From: Microtetraspora glauca
Lineage (GTDB): Bacteria; Actinomycetota; Actinomycetes; Streptosporangiales; Streptosporangiaceae
Direction of reading: 5' to 3'
Length of the DNA: 64,000 nucleotides
Assembly (NCBI GenBank): GCA_001570385.1
Contig: BBYL01000021.1
Location: 124,001-188,000, forward strand
Shown in pieces: positions 33,201 to 41,774 of the stretch. Position 1 is the stretch's first letter. The number at the start of each line of letters is the position of its first letter. A program made the translations under genes and the position numbers. Under the pieces are notes generated by a model. That model was not told where the DNA came from. It made no database searches and worked only from the letters and a program-made list of their open reading frames with translations.

Positions 33201-33785
33201 ATGATGCAAAAAGTGATGACCTTGCTCGTCGCGGCGGGCGTCGCCTCGCTGACCGCTCAGATACCGGCGTCGGCGGCGTCCTCCGGGACCACGATGCTGC
33301 GGCTGCGCGGCGGGCTGACCCTGGAGATCCCGAGTTCCTGGCAGGTGTACGGCAGCGCGGACCAGGTCCGGGTGGTGACGGGTTCCTGCGCGCGGCCGAA
33401 GGCGAAGTATTTCGAGCCCCGGTGCGACAGCTTCTGGGTGATCGGGCCGAAGGCGCTCAAGACCGGAGGCGAGGGCTTCCAGCGATACGACCCCGACCAG
33501 GGCCCGTACTATCCGGCGAGCGACGTGGCGCCGTGCGCGACGAATCCCGCGTACGGCCAGGTCCTGGGCAAGGCGATCACCGCGGCGTACCGGAACGTCG
33601 GCGTGATGCACAAGGCGCACTATCGCGTGTACCCGGGCCGGTGCGTACGGTACGACAACGGCCAGCAGAAGACGACGTTCAGGCAGCGTGAATGGTATCT
33701 GCCGAAGGAGAAGATCCTGATCGTCGATCAGTGGGCCACGCCGGGACTGACGACGATCGTGCAGAACGCGCTCTGGGACTACTGA
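33201..33785 (+). CDS. Secreted protein of unknown function
   Basis: The 194-residue protein has a clear signal peptide (MMQKVMTLLVAAGVASLTAQIPASA, cleavage near residue 25). The mature part has four cysteines that could form two disulfides, a beta-rich start LRLRGGLTLEIPSSWQVYG, and the end REWYLPKEKILIVDQWATPGLTTIVQNALWDY. I do not recognise the family. Monocistronic. Confidence 0.7.
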   Translation: MMQKVMTLLVAAGVASLTAQIPASAASSGTTMLRLRGGLTLEIPSSWQVYGSADQVRVVTGSCARPKAKYFEPRCDSFWVIGPKALKTGGEGFQRYDPDQGPYYPASDVAPCATNPAYGQVLGKAITAAYRNVGVMHKAHYRVYPGRCVRYDNGQQKTTFRQREWYLPKEKILIVDQWATPGLTTIVQNALWDY

Positions 33786-34040
33786 CCGCCGTCGAGCGAC
33801 CGCAGTCGGAAAACACCCTCGCCGGGCTGCCGCATTACCCGCCACCGGTGCGTACGCCGTCGAACCAGGGCACGCCGAGCGCTTCGCCGAGGCCCTGGCC
33901 GCCGACCGATCACGCGGGTCGGCGCCCGGAAAGGGTCGGGCTCATGACCTCGTGGCGACCCGCCTCCACGGGGGCTGTGTGCGGGATCCGGAACGTCACC
34001 GGGCTTCAACCGGGACGGGCGGCGGTCGGATATCCCTTTG

Positions 34041-34062
34041 ACGGAGTGAGTACTCACTCCGT
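34041..34062. promoter_or_regulatory. Perfect 22-bp palindrome, TetR operator in a leaderless promoter
   Basis: The sequence ACGGAGTGAGT-ACTCACTCCGT is its own reverse complement. It lies between a TTGACG -35 (34038-34043) and a TACGCT -10 (34062-34067), about 13 bp before the ATG of tetR at 34075; with no Shine-Dalgarno present, the transcript is probably leaderless and autorepressed. Confidence 0.7.
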
Positions 34063-34074
34063 ACGCTTTCGCGT

Positions 34075-34704
34075 ATGACAGAAACGACAGACACGCCTCC
34101 CCGGCGACGCGCGCCGGGCATGACCTCCGAACAACGCAGAGCGATGATCGTGGCGGCGGCGCTGCCGCTGGTCGCCGAAAGCGGCGCCGCGGTCACCACG
34201 AGCCAGATCGCCCGGGCCGCCGGCATCGGCGAGGCCACCATCTTCCGGGCGTTCAAGGACAAGGACGAGGTGCTGGACGCGTGCGTGGCCGAGGCGGTGA
34301 ACCCCGACCACGTCCTGCGCGAGCTGGCCTCGATCCCCCTCGACCAGCCGTTGTCCGCACGGCTGATCGAGGCTGCCGAGGCATTGCGCGCCCACCTGGA
34401 GCGCATCGGCGCGGTGATCGGGAGCCTGCACGCCTCCGGCCACAGCCGCGGCCGCTCACCCGGTGACCGGCCGCCTCCGGGCAGCCGCGAGGCGTCGATG
34501 AGAGTGCTCGGCGACGCCGTGACCGAGCTGATCGAACCCGATCGCGACGCGCTTCGCCTGGAGCCCGGGAAGGTCGCTTCGATCTTCCTCGGGATGCCCT
34601 TCACCCGGCTCCACCCCGCTTCCGGCGGTGCGGAGGCGACCTTGGAGGACTTCGTCAGTGTCCTCCTCCACGGTGCACTCAATGACCCGGGGAGCGTGAC
34701 GTGA
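34075..34704 (+). CDS. TetR family transcriptional regulator
   Basis: The 209-residue protein has a TetR helix-turn-helix (RRAMIVAAALPLVAESGAAVTTSQIARAAGIGEATIFRAFKDKDEVL, residues 20-64) and a helical C-terminal ligand domain. It overlaps the downstream VOC gene by four bases (ATGA-type, 34701-34704), so regulator and enzyme are co-translated. Autoregulation through the perfect palindrome is inferred. Confidence 0.88.
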   Translation: MTETTDTPPRRRAPGMTSEQRRAMIVAAALPLVAESGAAVTTSQIARAAGIGEATIFRAFKDKDEVLDACVAEAVNPDHVLRELASIPLDQPLSARLIEAAEALRAHLERIGAVIGSLHASGHSRGRSPGDRPPPGSREASMRVLGDAVTELIEPDRDALRLEPGKVASIFLGMPFTRLHPASGGAEATLEDFVSVLLHGALNDPGSVT

Positions 34705-35075
34705 CCATCACCCTGAACCACACCATCGTCCCCGCGGTCGACAACCGCCAGGCGGCCCGGTTCTTCGCGTCGATCATGGGTCTGGAGGAACTGCCGCCCG
34801 CCGGCCGCAACGGACACTTCGCCCCCGTACGGGTGAACGAGACGCTGACCCTCGACTTCATGACCGTGGAGAATCCCGAAGGGCACCATCTGGCGTTCGA
34901 TGTGGACCCGGCGACCTTCGACCAGATCCTGGCCCGCATCCGCGCGGCCGGCGCGCCATACGGCAACGATCCGGCCCACCCGGACAACGGGCGGATCGAT
35001 CATCCGCTGTGCCCGCGCGGCCTGTTCTTCGTCGACTCGGCACGGAACCTGTACGAGGTGATGTCGCCGGCGTGA
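34701..35075 (+). CDS. VOC (glyoxalase/bleomycin resistance) family protein
   Basis: The 124-residue single-chain VOC protein has two beta-alpha-beta-beta-beta modules: TLNHTIVPAVDNRQAARFFASIMGLEEL and GHHLAFDVDPATFDQILARIRAAG, ending FFVDSARNLYEVMSP. The metal-ligand pattern His6...His...Glu near the end is compatible with a dioxygenase, isomerase or drug-binding protein. Coupled to the TetR gene, it is likely induced by its own ligand. Confidence 0.85.
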   Translation: MTITLNHTIVPAVDNRQAARFFASIMGLEELPPAGRNGHFAPVRVNETLTLDFMTVENPEGHHLAFDVDPATFDQILARIRAAGAPYGNDPAHPDNGRIDHPLCPRGLFFVDSARNLYEVMSPA

Positions 35076-35225
35076 CGCCACTGACGGCAGTCGCGACGAA
35101 CATGCGGTCCCACGTCGTCCGGACGGAAGACGCGGATCGCGGCGCATGTGTGGTCGTTACGACCGGAGGTGCGTTCGCGGTCCGGGAGGAGCCGATCCGC
35201 CTGGTCGGGCGTCGGCGCGGAACGC

Positions 35226-35251
35226 TCGGGCGCTCCAACAGAGCGGCCCGA
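35226..35251. terminator. Bidirectional hairpin terminator
   Basis: TCGGGCGCTC pairs with GAGCGGCCCGA (one bulged base) around a 5-base loop, between the convergent VOC and TetR genes. Confidence 0.6.
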
Positions 35252-35268
35252 AGGCGCCGCACGGCCGA

Positions 35269-35835
35269 TCAGCGCCGGAGACCGTCGAAGACGACCTCCA
35301 GGACGCGGGACTGGATCTCCGGGGTGGCGCGTTCGGCCGCGCGCGAGGTGCCGACGATGAGCACGATCAGTTCGGGAACGCCGATGTCCGCGCGGACGGC
35401 CCCCGCTCGCTGGGCGCGGTCGAGCAGCGCGCCGAGCGCCCGGGGCAGCTCCTGCCGCCCCTCGGCGAGGACGTCGTCCACGTCGACACCGGCGGCCGTC
35501 AGCGCCTCGGTGTAGGCGTTCTTCGTGGCCGAGACGTCCACGATCCGGGTGAGGAAGGAGAAGAACGCCTCGGCCGGGTCCTCGGCCGCACACAGGGCGT
35601 CGGCCTCGTCGGCGAAGCGCCGCATGAGCCCGGCGAACACCGCCTCGATCAGCGCCTCCTTCGTCGGGAAGTGCCGGAACACGGTGGCGATGCCGACGCC
35701 GGCCCGCCGGGCCACGTCCTCGGTCGACGCGGACGTCCCGTTCTCGGCGAACACGGCCTCGGCGGCCTCCAGGACGCGAGCCCGGTTCCGCGCGGCGTCC
35801 GCGCGCAGCGGCCGGCCCGCCGGGGAGGCGCTCAA
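35269..35835 (-). CDS. TetR family transcriptional regulator
   Basis: The 188-residue protein has a TetR helix-turn-helix (NRARVLEAAEAVFAENGTSASTEDVARRAGVGIATVFRHFPTKEAL, residues 16-60) and the SBP-type C-terminal domain (LLDRAQRAGAVRADIGVPELIVLIVG). It is divergent from the SnoaL-like gene, with two inverted repeats sharing the half-site CGGAGT between them. Confidence 0.9.
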   Translation of the reverse strand: MSASPAGRPLRADAARNRARVLEAAEAVFAENGTSASTEDVARRAGVGIATVFRHFPTKEALIEAVFAGLMRRFADEADALCAAEDPAEAFFSFLTRIVDVSATKNAYTEALTAAGVDVDDVLAEGRQELPRALGALLDRAQRAGAVRADIGVPELIVLIVGTSRAAERATPEIQSRVLEVVFDGLRR

Positions 35836-35854
35836 CGCGCCACCCCATGGACAA

Positions 35855-35901
35855 ACGGAGTCATCACTTCGTATCCTTTAATCGGAGTCACGACTCCGAT
35901 T
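35855..35901. promoter_or_regulatory. Two TetR operators between divergent genes
   Basis: Site 1: ACGGAGT-CATC-ACTTCGT (35855-35872, one mismatch). Site 2: AATCGGAGT-CACG-ACTCCGATT (35880-35901, perfect 9-bp arms). The centres are 27 bp apart. Both share the half-site CGGAGT with the palindrome at 34041-34062. Confidence 0.65.
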
Positions 35902-35926
35902 GTATCGGCGATCAGAGGAGACAGTC

Positions 35927-36367
35927 ATGAGCACGACCACGGCCGGGCCCCGCGAGATCTTCGAGCGCTATCTCCGCGCGGGGCTGACCGAAGACAGCGA
36001 GGCGCAGGCCGCCCTGTTCAGCGACGACGCCGTCATCGAGTTCCCGTTCGCCCCGCCGGGGACCCCCAGCCGCTTTCAGGGACGGGAAGAGATCAGGGCC
36101 ATGCTCACCTCGCTCGGCCGGGGGACGGCGCAGGCGGGCATGCGCCTCGACCAGGACAAGAGCGTCATGACCGTGCACGAGACCGCGGACCCCGAGGTGA
36201 TCATCGCCGAGATCGAGTTGCACGTGGACGTGGAGACGACCGATGACGTGCTCAAAGTGCCGTACGTCCAGGTGTGGCGCGTCCGTGACGGCCGGGTCGT
36301 GCTGTTCCGGGACTACTGGGCCACCACCACGGGCGACTTCGTCCGGATCGCGCTCGGCGACGCCTGA
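35927..36367 (+). CDS. SnoaL-like / NTF2-fold protein
   Basis: The 146-residue protein has the SnoaL-like cone fold: REIFERYLRAGLTEDSEAQAALFSDDAVIEFPFAPPGTPSRFQGREEIRAML, followed by beta strands (IIAEIELHVDVETT, YVQVWRVRDGRVVLFRDYW). Members are ketosteroid-isomerase-like cyclases, hydrolases or binding proteins. GAGGAG precedes the ATG. It is divergent from, and probably repressed by, the TetR gene at 35269. Confidence 0.82.
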   Translation: MSTTTAGPREIFERYLRAGLTEDSEAQAALFSDDAVIEFPFAPPGTPSRFQGREEIRAMLTSLGRGTAQAGMRLDQDKSVMTVHETADPEVIIAEIELHVDVETTDDVLKVPYVQVWRVRDGRVVLFRDYWATTTGDFVRIALGDA

Positions 36368-36458
36368 GCTCCCGGGCTCCGCTCCCGGCATGGACGGAGC
36401 GCCCTACGCAGGCGGTGGACGGACAGCCACCGCGTACGAACGAAAGGGGCAAGGAACG

Positions 36459-37478
36459 ATGACGCGCGTCGCGCAGGCCAGGGAGATCGCACGGCGATGG
36501 GTGATCGAGGAGGGAGTGGGCGTACCCGGTTTCGCCGGCGCGTTTCTCACCGGCTCCACGCTCTGGGCGCACGGTGACGAGGAACTGGAGCCGAGTTCCG
36601 ACGTGGACGTGATGGTGGTGCTCGACACCGCCGAGGCACCGGCGAAGCTCGGCAAGTTCGTCCACCGCGGCGTGCTGCTGGAGGTCTCCTTCATGCCTGC
36701 GGCGGCGCTCGGCACGCCGGAGGCCGTGCTGGGGGACTACCACCTGGCGGGCGGTTTCCACGTGCCGAGCGTGCTGGCCGACCCCACCGGGCGGCTGACC
36801 GAGATCCAGCGGGCCGTGTCCGTCGACTTCGCGCGGCGGCGCTGGGTGCTGGCGCGCTGCGCGCACGCGGCGGACGCCGTACGCATGATGATCAACGGCA
36901 TGGACGCGGCGGCGTCGTTCCCCGACCAGGTCATGCCGTGGCTGTTCGGCACCGGGGTGACGACGCACGTCCTGCTCGTCGCCGGGCTGCGGAACCCGAC
37001 CATCCGGCGACGGTATGCGGCCGTCCGGGAACTGCTCGCCGAACGCGACCGGCTGGAGTGCCACGAAAGCCTCCTCGAACTGCTGGGATGCGCCGAGATG
37101 GGCCGGAGCCGCGTGGAGCACCACCTCGCCGTGCTGGAGAAGGCGTTCGACGCGGCGGCGGCGGTCCAGGCGGAGTCGTACCGCTTCGCGTCGGACGTCA
37201 GCGATGCGGCCCGCGCGATCTCGATCGGCGGAACCCGAGAGCTCATCGGACGCGGGCTCCATCGCGAGGCGGTCTTCTGGCTGGTCGCGACGTACGCGCG
37301 GTCCCTGGCGAAGCTGTCCGTCGCCGGTGCCGCCACCCGGCCGTACGAGGACGGCCTGCGCGAGCTGCTCGCGGACCTCGGCGCGGAGACGTTCGACGAT
37401 CGGCGGCGCCGCGGTGGGCGCGTGCTGGCCGCCCTGCCCGAGCTCTGGCGAACCGCCGAGGCCATCGCGCCCTCGTGA
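36459..37478 (+). CDS. Nucleotidyltransferase-fold protein
   Basis: The 339-residue protein has a minimal nucleotidyltransferase motif near its start, GAFLTGSTLWAHGDEELEPSSDVDVMVVL, where GS plus DxD (SSDVDV) are the metal- and nucleotide-binding residues. The remaining 250 residues are helical, with no domain that I recognise (CHESLLELLGCAEMGRSRVEHHL). Relatives include aminoglycoside nucleotidyltransferases and toxin-antitoxin MNTs; no HEPN partner gene is present. AAGGA precedes the ATG. Function unknown. Confidence 0.75.
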   Translation: MTRVAQAREIARRWVIEEGVGVPGFAGAFLTGSTLWAHGDEELEPSSDVDVMVVLDTAEAPAKLGKFVHRGVLLEVSFMPAAALGTPEAVLGDYHLAGGFHVPSVLADPTGRLTEIQRAVSVDFARRRWVLARCAHAADAVRMMINGMDAAASFPDQVMPWLFGTGVTTHVLLVAGLRNPTIRRRYAAVRELLAERDRLECHESLLELLGCAEMGRSRVEHHLAVLEKAFDAAAAVQAESYRFASDVSDAARAISIGGTRELIGRGLHREAVFWLVATYARSLAKLSVAGAATRPYEDGLRELLADLGAETFDDRRRRGGRVLAALPELWRTAEAIAPS

Positions 37479-37599
37479 TCGCGTAGCTCCGTGGAAAACA
37501 CGACATGAGGTGTCGGGTATCGGCGACATCATCGTGGAGCCGGTGACCGTGGACACCGGCCCGATGAGAACACTGACGAGCACGCATGTGAGGACGCAA

Positions 37600-38514
37600 A
37601 TGTCAGCAGCACTTGACGGCAAGGTCGCCCTGGTGGCGGGGGCGACACGCGGGGCCGGCCGAGGGATCGCGGTCGAGCTCGGAGCGGCCGGGGCCACCGT
37701 CTACGTGACCGGCCGCAGCACCCGCGAGCGCCGCTCGGAGTACGACCGGCCGGAGACCATCGAGGACACCGCCGACATGGTCACCGCCGCCGGAGGCCGG
37801 GGCATCGCGGTCCCGACCGATCATCTGGTCCCGGACCAGGTCCGGGCCCTGGTCGAGCGCATCGACGCCGAGCAGGGCCGGCTGGACGTCCTGGTCAACG
37901 ACATCTGGGGCGGCGAGCTGCTGTTCGAGTGGGACTCCACGGTGTGGGAGCACGACCTCGACAAGGGGTTGCGGCTGCTCCGGCTCGCGGTGGACACGCA
38001 CGCGATCACCAGCCATCACGCGCTGCCGTTGCTGCTGCGTCACCGTGGCGGGCTGGTGGTGGAGATGACCGACGGCACCGCCGAGTACAACCGCGACACC
38101 TACCGCAACTCGTTCTTCTACGACATCGCCAAGGCCGCCGTGCTCCGCATGGCCTTCGCGCTCGGCCACGAGCTGGGCCCGCGCGGCGCGACCGCCGTGG
38201 CACTGACGCCGGGGTGGCTGCGCTCGGAGATCATGCTCGACACCTTCGGCGTCACCGAGGAGACCTGGCGGGACGCGCTGCCGAGCCAACCGCACTTCTG
38301 CATCTCCGAGACGCCGTCGTTCGTCGGGCGCGCCGTCGTCGCGCTGGCCGCCGACCCTGACGTCTCCCGCTGGAACGGGCAGTCGCTGTCCAGCGGGCAG
38401 CTCGCCGGTGTCTACGGCTTCACCGACCTCGACGGCAGTCGGCCGGACGCCTGGCGTTACATCGTCGATGTTCAGGACGCGGGGAAGCCCGCCGACGCGA
38501 CCGGCTACCGCTGA
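37600..38514 (+). CDS. Short-chain dehydrogenase/reductase
   Basis: The 304-residue classical-type SDR has the cofactor motif VALVAGATRGAGRGIAVEL (GxxxGxG), arginines in YVTGRSTRER that favour NADP(H), and the catalytic YDIAK (YxxxK) near residue 174. The usual catalytic serine strand reads VVEMTDGTAEYN, so Thr or none replaces Ser. An extended C-terminus (WNGQSLSSGQLAGVYGFTDLDG) is typical of one actinobacterial SDR subgroup. GAGG precedes the ATG. Confidence 0.85.
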   Translation: MSAALDGKVALVAGATRGAGRGIAVELGAAGATVYVTGRSTRERRSEYDRPETIEDTADMVTAAGGRGIAVPTDHLVPDQVRALVERIDAEQGRLDVLVNDIWGGELLFEWDSTVWEHDLDKGLRLLRLAVDTHAITSHHALPLLLRHRGGLVVEMTDGTAEYNRDTYRNSFFYDIAKAAVLRMAFALGHELGPRGATAVALTPGWLRSEIMLDTFGVTEETWRDALPSQPHFCISETPSFVGRAVVALAADPDVSRWNGQSLSSGQLAGVYGFTDLDGSRPDAWRYIVDVQDAGKPADATGYR

Positions 38515-38553
38515 CCGACCCGATCCCGGAACCTCGCTGGTCGCCCGGTGCCG

Positions 38554-38640
38554 TCACGGGCGCCAGCACAGGGCGGGGTCGGGGTGGTCGAAGAAGCCGA
38601 GTTCCCGGTAGAGCGGTTCGCCGCCATCGCGCGAGCCGCG
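38554..38640 (-). pseudogene. C-terminal scrap of a GNAT acetyltransferase
   Basis: The minus-strand frame reads DGGEPLYRELGFFDHPDPALCWRP-stop, the usual C-terminal strand of a GNAT enzyme. Upstream the frame breaks and neighbouring frames show further fragments (TEFYRFAEASGLAGRLAARLA), so the gene has been shortened and shifted. Confidence 0.45.
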
Positions 38641-38724
38641 CCGCCAGTCGTCCCGCGAGCCCTGACGCTTCGGCGAACCGATAGAACTCTGTCAGCGGTG
38701 TCGACTCGGGGTCGTGAGCACCGT

Positions 38725-39717
38725 TCATCTGCCGGCAGAACGCCTGTCGGACACTTCCTGACACTGGTAGAGAGCGGCCGCGGACCGGGCCGCCCGCGCC
38801 ATCCGCTCCCGTAGTTCCGGCGGGTCGAGGACCTCGGCCTCCGGTCCCAGCCGCAGCATCTGGTCGTAGGCGACCTCCTGGGACTCCACCGGCAGCCGCA
38901 CCGTGACCCGGCCCTCCTCGTCCGGCTCGCCCGCCGTGTCGAGGGCCTCCGCCGCCGCCGTGCCCTCCAGCATCCGGGGCAGGCGTGCCACGCCTCGGGC
39001 GCTCAGCCGTACGGTGACGTGCTCGCGGAGCAGCGACCGGGCGAACTCGGCGGATTTCGCCTCCCAGAAGGCCGCGAGATCGAACTCCGCGTCCCTCGTG
39101 AAGCGCTCCTCCCCCGGCTCGGCCGCCTCGAACCGGTCCACCCGGTAGGCACGGAACCGCCGGTCGTCCGCGCGGGCGACGAGGTACCAGTGCCCGGCCT
39201 TGAGGACGAGCCCGTACGGTTCCACCGTGCGCTCGCGGGCCGCGCCGTCGCGCGCGTACCGGGCCCGCAATACGCGGTCCTCCCACACCGCGCGCGCCAC
39301 GGCGCCGAGGAGCGCGGGCGGGCGCGCGGTGCGGAACCAGGCGGGCGCGTCCAGGTGGAACCGCTGCGTGACCGTCCCCGGGCCGTCGCCAAGGATCGCG
39401 GCCACCTTCAGCCGCGCGGCGAGCGCCTGACCGGCCAGCCCCATCTCGTGCAGCGGGCCGGGCAACCCGGCCAGGAGCAGCACCTCGGCCTCGGCCCGCT
39501 CCAGCCCGGTCAGCCGGGTACGGTACCCGTCCACGAGCCGGTAGCCTCCGGCCCTTCCCCGTTCCGCGTACACCGGCACGCCGGCTTCGGCCAGTGCGGC
39601 GACGTCACGCTGGACGGTCCGCTCGGACACCTCCAGCTCCGCCGCCAGTTCGGCGGCCGTCATCCCCCGCCGTGCCTGCAACAACAGCAGCAGGGACAGG
39701 ACCCGTGCGGCCCGCAC
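38725..39717 (-). CDS. WYL-domain transcriptional regulator (YafY/DeoR-type HTH)
   Basis: The 330-residue protein has an N-terminal HTH_11 (RVLSLLLLLQARRGMTAAELAAELEVSERTVQRDVAALAEAGVPVYAERGRAGGYRL) and a WYL domain (RERTVEPYGLVLKAGHWYLVARADDRRFRAYRVDRF) with a WCX extension. Many WYL regulators respond to nucleic-acid or metabolic ligands and sit near defence genes; here it follows a TetR gene by 3 bp in one operon. Confidence 0.88.
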   Translation of the reverse strand: MRAARVLSLLLLLQARRGMTAAELAAELEVSERTVQRDVAALAEAGVPVYAERGRAGGYRLVDGYRTRLTGLERAEAEVLLLAGLPGPLHEMGLAGQALAARLKVAAILGDGPGTVTQRFHLDAPAWFRTARPPALLGAVARAVWEDRVLRARYARDGAARERTVEPYGLVLKAGHWYLVARADDRRFRAYRVDRFEAAEPGEERFTRDAEFDLAAFWEAKSAEFARSLLREHVTVRLSARGVARLPRMLEGTAAAEALDTAGEPDEEGRVTVRLPVESQEVAYDQMLRLGPEAEVLDPPELRERMARAARSAAALYQCQEVSDRRSAGR

Positions 39718-39720
39718 CGC

Positions 39721-40560
39721 TCACTCCTCGCGCCCGGCGGCGGAACCCGCCGGGGACAGGACGGCGACTCCGGCCCGGCGGACGGCCGCGTGGATCCCGT
39801 CCAGGAGGATGTCGAGCCCGACCTCGAACGTCCTTCTCGCCTCCCGCTCCAGAAAGGGCGTGGCGTCGTCCTCGGCCGGGGGCGCCGTGTCGCTCTCGAG
39901 CCAGGCCACCATCGGGAACCGCGTGAAGAAATCGGGCACGACCTCGCGCAGCAGTGCGGAACGGGTCTGCCACCACTCCTCGTCGGGCACCCCGGTCGCC
40001 GTGGCGGCCTCCCGTGACTCCGTGACCGTCTGGGCCGCTCCGCGTACGAAATGGAAGAGCGTGCCGACGACCCGCCGCACCACGGCGGCGTCCAGGCCGG
40101 TCTCGCGCAGGATGGCGAGCAGCGTTTCCAGCATGACGTACTCGTTGGGGCCGAGCACCGGCCGCGCCTGCGACACCTGGAGCACCCACGGGTGACGCAG
40201 GTAGAACTCCCAGGTGTCCTCGGCCCAGGACGTCACCGCCGGTCGCCAGCCCGCCTCCAGGTCGTAGTCGGCGGGCAGCTCGGCGAGTGCCCGGTCGTAC
40301 ATGAGGTCGACCAGCTCCCCCTTGTTGGGGACGTAGGTGTAGAGGGCCATGCCCGTACGCCCGAGGCGTTCGCCCACCGCGCGCATGGACAGCGCCGCCA
40401 TCCCGTCGGCGTCGGCGACGGCGATCGCCGCGTCCACGATCACGTCGACGCTCAGGCCGGGCTTGGGGCCCCGGCCGCCCCGCGCGGCGCCGGACCCCGG
40501 AACCCGCCACAGGAGGGACATCGAACGACGTGCGTCACCCTGCCCGGCGAAGACGACCAC
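39721..40560 (-). CDS. TetR family regulator with TetR_C actinobacterial domain
   Basis: The 279-residue protein has the HTH VDVIVDAAIAVADADGMAALSMRAVGERLGRTGMALYTYVPNKGELV (residues about 38-84) and a long helical C-terminus of the TetR_C_1 (tetracycline-repressor-like) group. The GTG at 40560 is chosen because AAGGAG lies six bases upstream. It is divergent from the siderophore-interacting protein gene, with two near-identical inverted elements between them. Confidence 0.85.
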   Translation of the reverse strand: MVVFAGQGDARRSMSLLWRVPGSGAARGGRGPKPGLSVDVIVDAAIAVADADGMAALSMRAVGERLGRTGMALYTYVPNKGELVDLMYDRALAELPADYDLEAGWRPAVTSWAEDTWEFYLRHPWVLQVSQARPVLGPNEYVMLETLLAILRETGLDAAVVRRVVGTLFHFVRGAAQTVTESREAATATGVPDEEWWQTRSALLREVVPDFFTRFPMVAWLESDTAPPAEDDATPFLEREARRTFEVGLDILLDGIHAAVRRAGVAVLSPAGSAAGREE

Positions 40561-40570
40561 TTGCAACTCC

Positions 40571-40614
40571 TTATGGCATAAAGTAATCTCTCACTCCATC
40601 TCTTTACGCCATAA
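40571..40614. promoter_or_regulatory. Pair of inverted ATAA/TTAT operators
   Basis: TTATGGCATAAAG (40571-40583) is repeated in inverse orientation as CTTTACGCCATAA (40602-40614) with one mismatch in 13. The first is itself a palindrome (TTATG-G-CATAA). The AT-rich elements stand out in the GC-rich background and lie over the start of tetR and upstream of the divergent gene. Confidence 0.6.
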
Positions 40615-40701
40615 GGATATCAGTGGCACCGGTGGGTTCCGCCTCGGTTCGCGTACGTGGCCGCCCATGTTTTTGCTGCTCATCACATTTTGGGAGGACT
40701 T

Positions 40702-41580
40702 ATGGAGAAACCCCCGGTCATGTTGATCAAAGTCGTCGAGGTCGCGCGGATCACGCCGCACATGGCACGCGTCACCTTCACCGGGGACGGCCTCGCCGGT
40801 GCCATCGGCGCCGAACCCGATCAGCAGGTGAAGCTGTACTTCCCGCGCCCCGGGCAGGCCGTACCCCGCCTTCCCGAGCCGAGCGCGGACAGCGACGCGT
40901 ACCGCTGGTACCAGGCGTTCCTCGAGATCCCCGAGGACGAGCGGCCGTGGATGCGCAGCTACACCGTCCGCGCGTACGATCACCGGCGCGGAACGATCGA
41001 CGTCGACTTCGTCCTGCACGGCGACGCGGGCCCGGCGACCCGATGGGCGCAGTCCGCGAGCCCCGGTGACACGCTCGGCATGTTCGGCCCGTCGGCGGAC
41101 TTCGCCCGGCCCGTCCCCCTCAGCGTGTCCGTCTCCGGGTCCGACTGGCTGTTGTTGGCCGGTGACGAGGCCGCGCTGCCCGCGATCGGCACGGTGATCG
41201 AGTGGCTGCCCGAGGGAAGCCGCGCGGTGGCCTTCATCGAGGTCGGCGACGCCGACGACGAGCAGCGGTTCGAGACGCTCGGCGAGGTGACCGTGCACTG
41301 GCTGCACCGGGGGCCGACCCCGGCCGGACGCTCCGATCTACTGGTCCACGCCGTACGCGACGCCGAGTTCCCGCGCGGGTCGGTGTTCGCCTGGCTCGGC
41401 GGCGAGTCGGGCGCGGTACGCGCCCTGCGCAGGCACCTCGTCGACGACCGCGGCGTCGACAAGCGGTCGATCGACTTCACGGGATACTGGCGACTTCGCC
41501 TGACCCAGGACGACGCCCCGACCGAGGAGGATCTCGCCGAGGCGCGGGAACGCCTCGCCGACGCCCGGGCCCTCCAGTGA
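40702..41580 (+). CDS. Siderophore-interacting protein (flavin ferric reductase)
   Basis: The 292-residue SIP-family protein has the FAD-binding motif R85-SYTV-R90, the NAD(P)H region LLLAGDEAALPAIGTVIEWLP and the C-terminal GYWRLRLTQDDAPTEED tail. It releases iron from Fe(III)-siderophores in the cytoplasm by reduction. GGGAGGAC precedes the ATG. No siderophore biosynthesis or Fur-type site is adjacent; control appears to come from the divergent TetR. Confidence 0.9.
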   Translation: MEKPPVMLIKVVEVARITPHMARVTFTGDGLAGAIGAEPDQQVKLYFPRPGQAVPRLPEPSADSDAYRWYQAFLEIPEDERPWMRSYTVRAYDHRRGTIDVDFVLHGDAGPATRWAQSASPGDTLGMFGPSADFARPVPLSVSVSGSDWLLLAGDEAALPAIGTVIEWLPEGSRAVAFIEVGDADDEQRFETLGEVTVHWLHRGPTPAGRSDLLVHAVRDAEFPRGSVFAWLGGESGAVRALRRHLVDDRGVDKRSIDFTGYWRLRLTQDDAPTEEDLAEARERLADARALQ

Positions 41581-41630
41581 TCACCGTGCCCGCATGACCG
41601 CTGAGCTGCTCATCCTCCCCGCCCGCGGGA

Positions 41631-41669
41631 CCCGGCCGCCGTCCGGCCCCTCCGTACGGACCGGCCGGG
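41631..41669. terminator. Hairpin terminator after the SIP gene
   Basis: CCCGGCCG (41631-41638) plus GTCCG pairs with CGGAC plus CGGCCGGG (41657-41669) with a 2-base bulge, about 50 bp after the SIP stop. Confidence 0.55.
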
Positions 41670-41774
41670 CCTGAGGGGGTACGACGCGGCGATGCGCGCG
41701 GATGCCGCCGGAGCCGACTAGCCTACGCATCTCGGGGCAGCCGAGCCCTCGGGGCGAGGCGGACAAGGAGCGGC

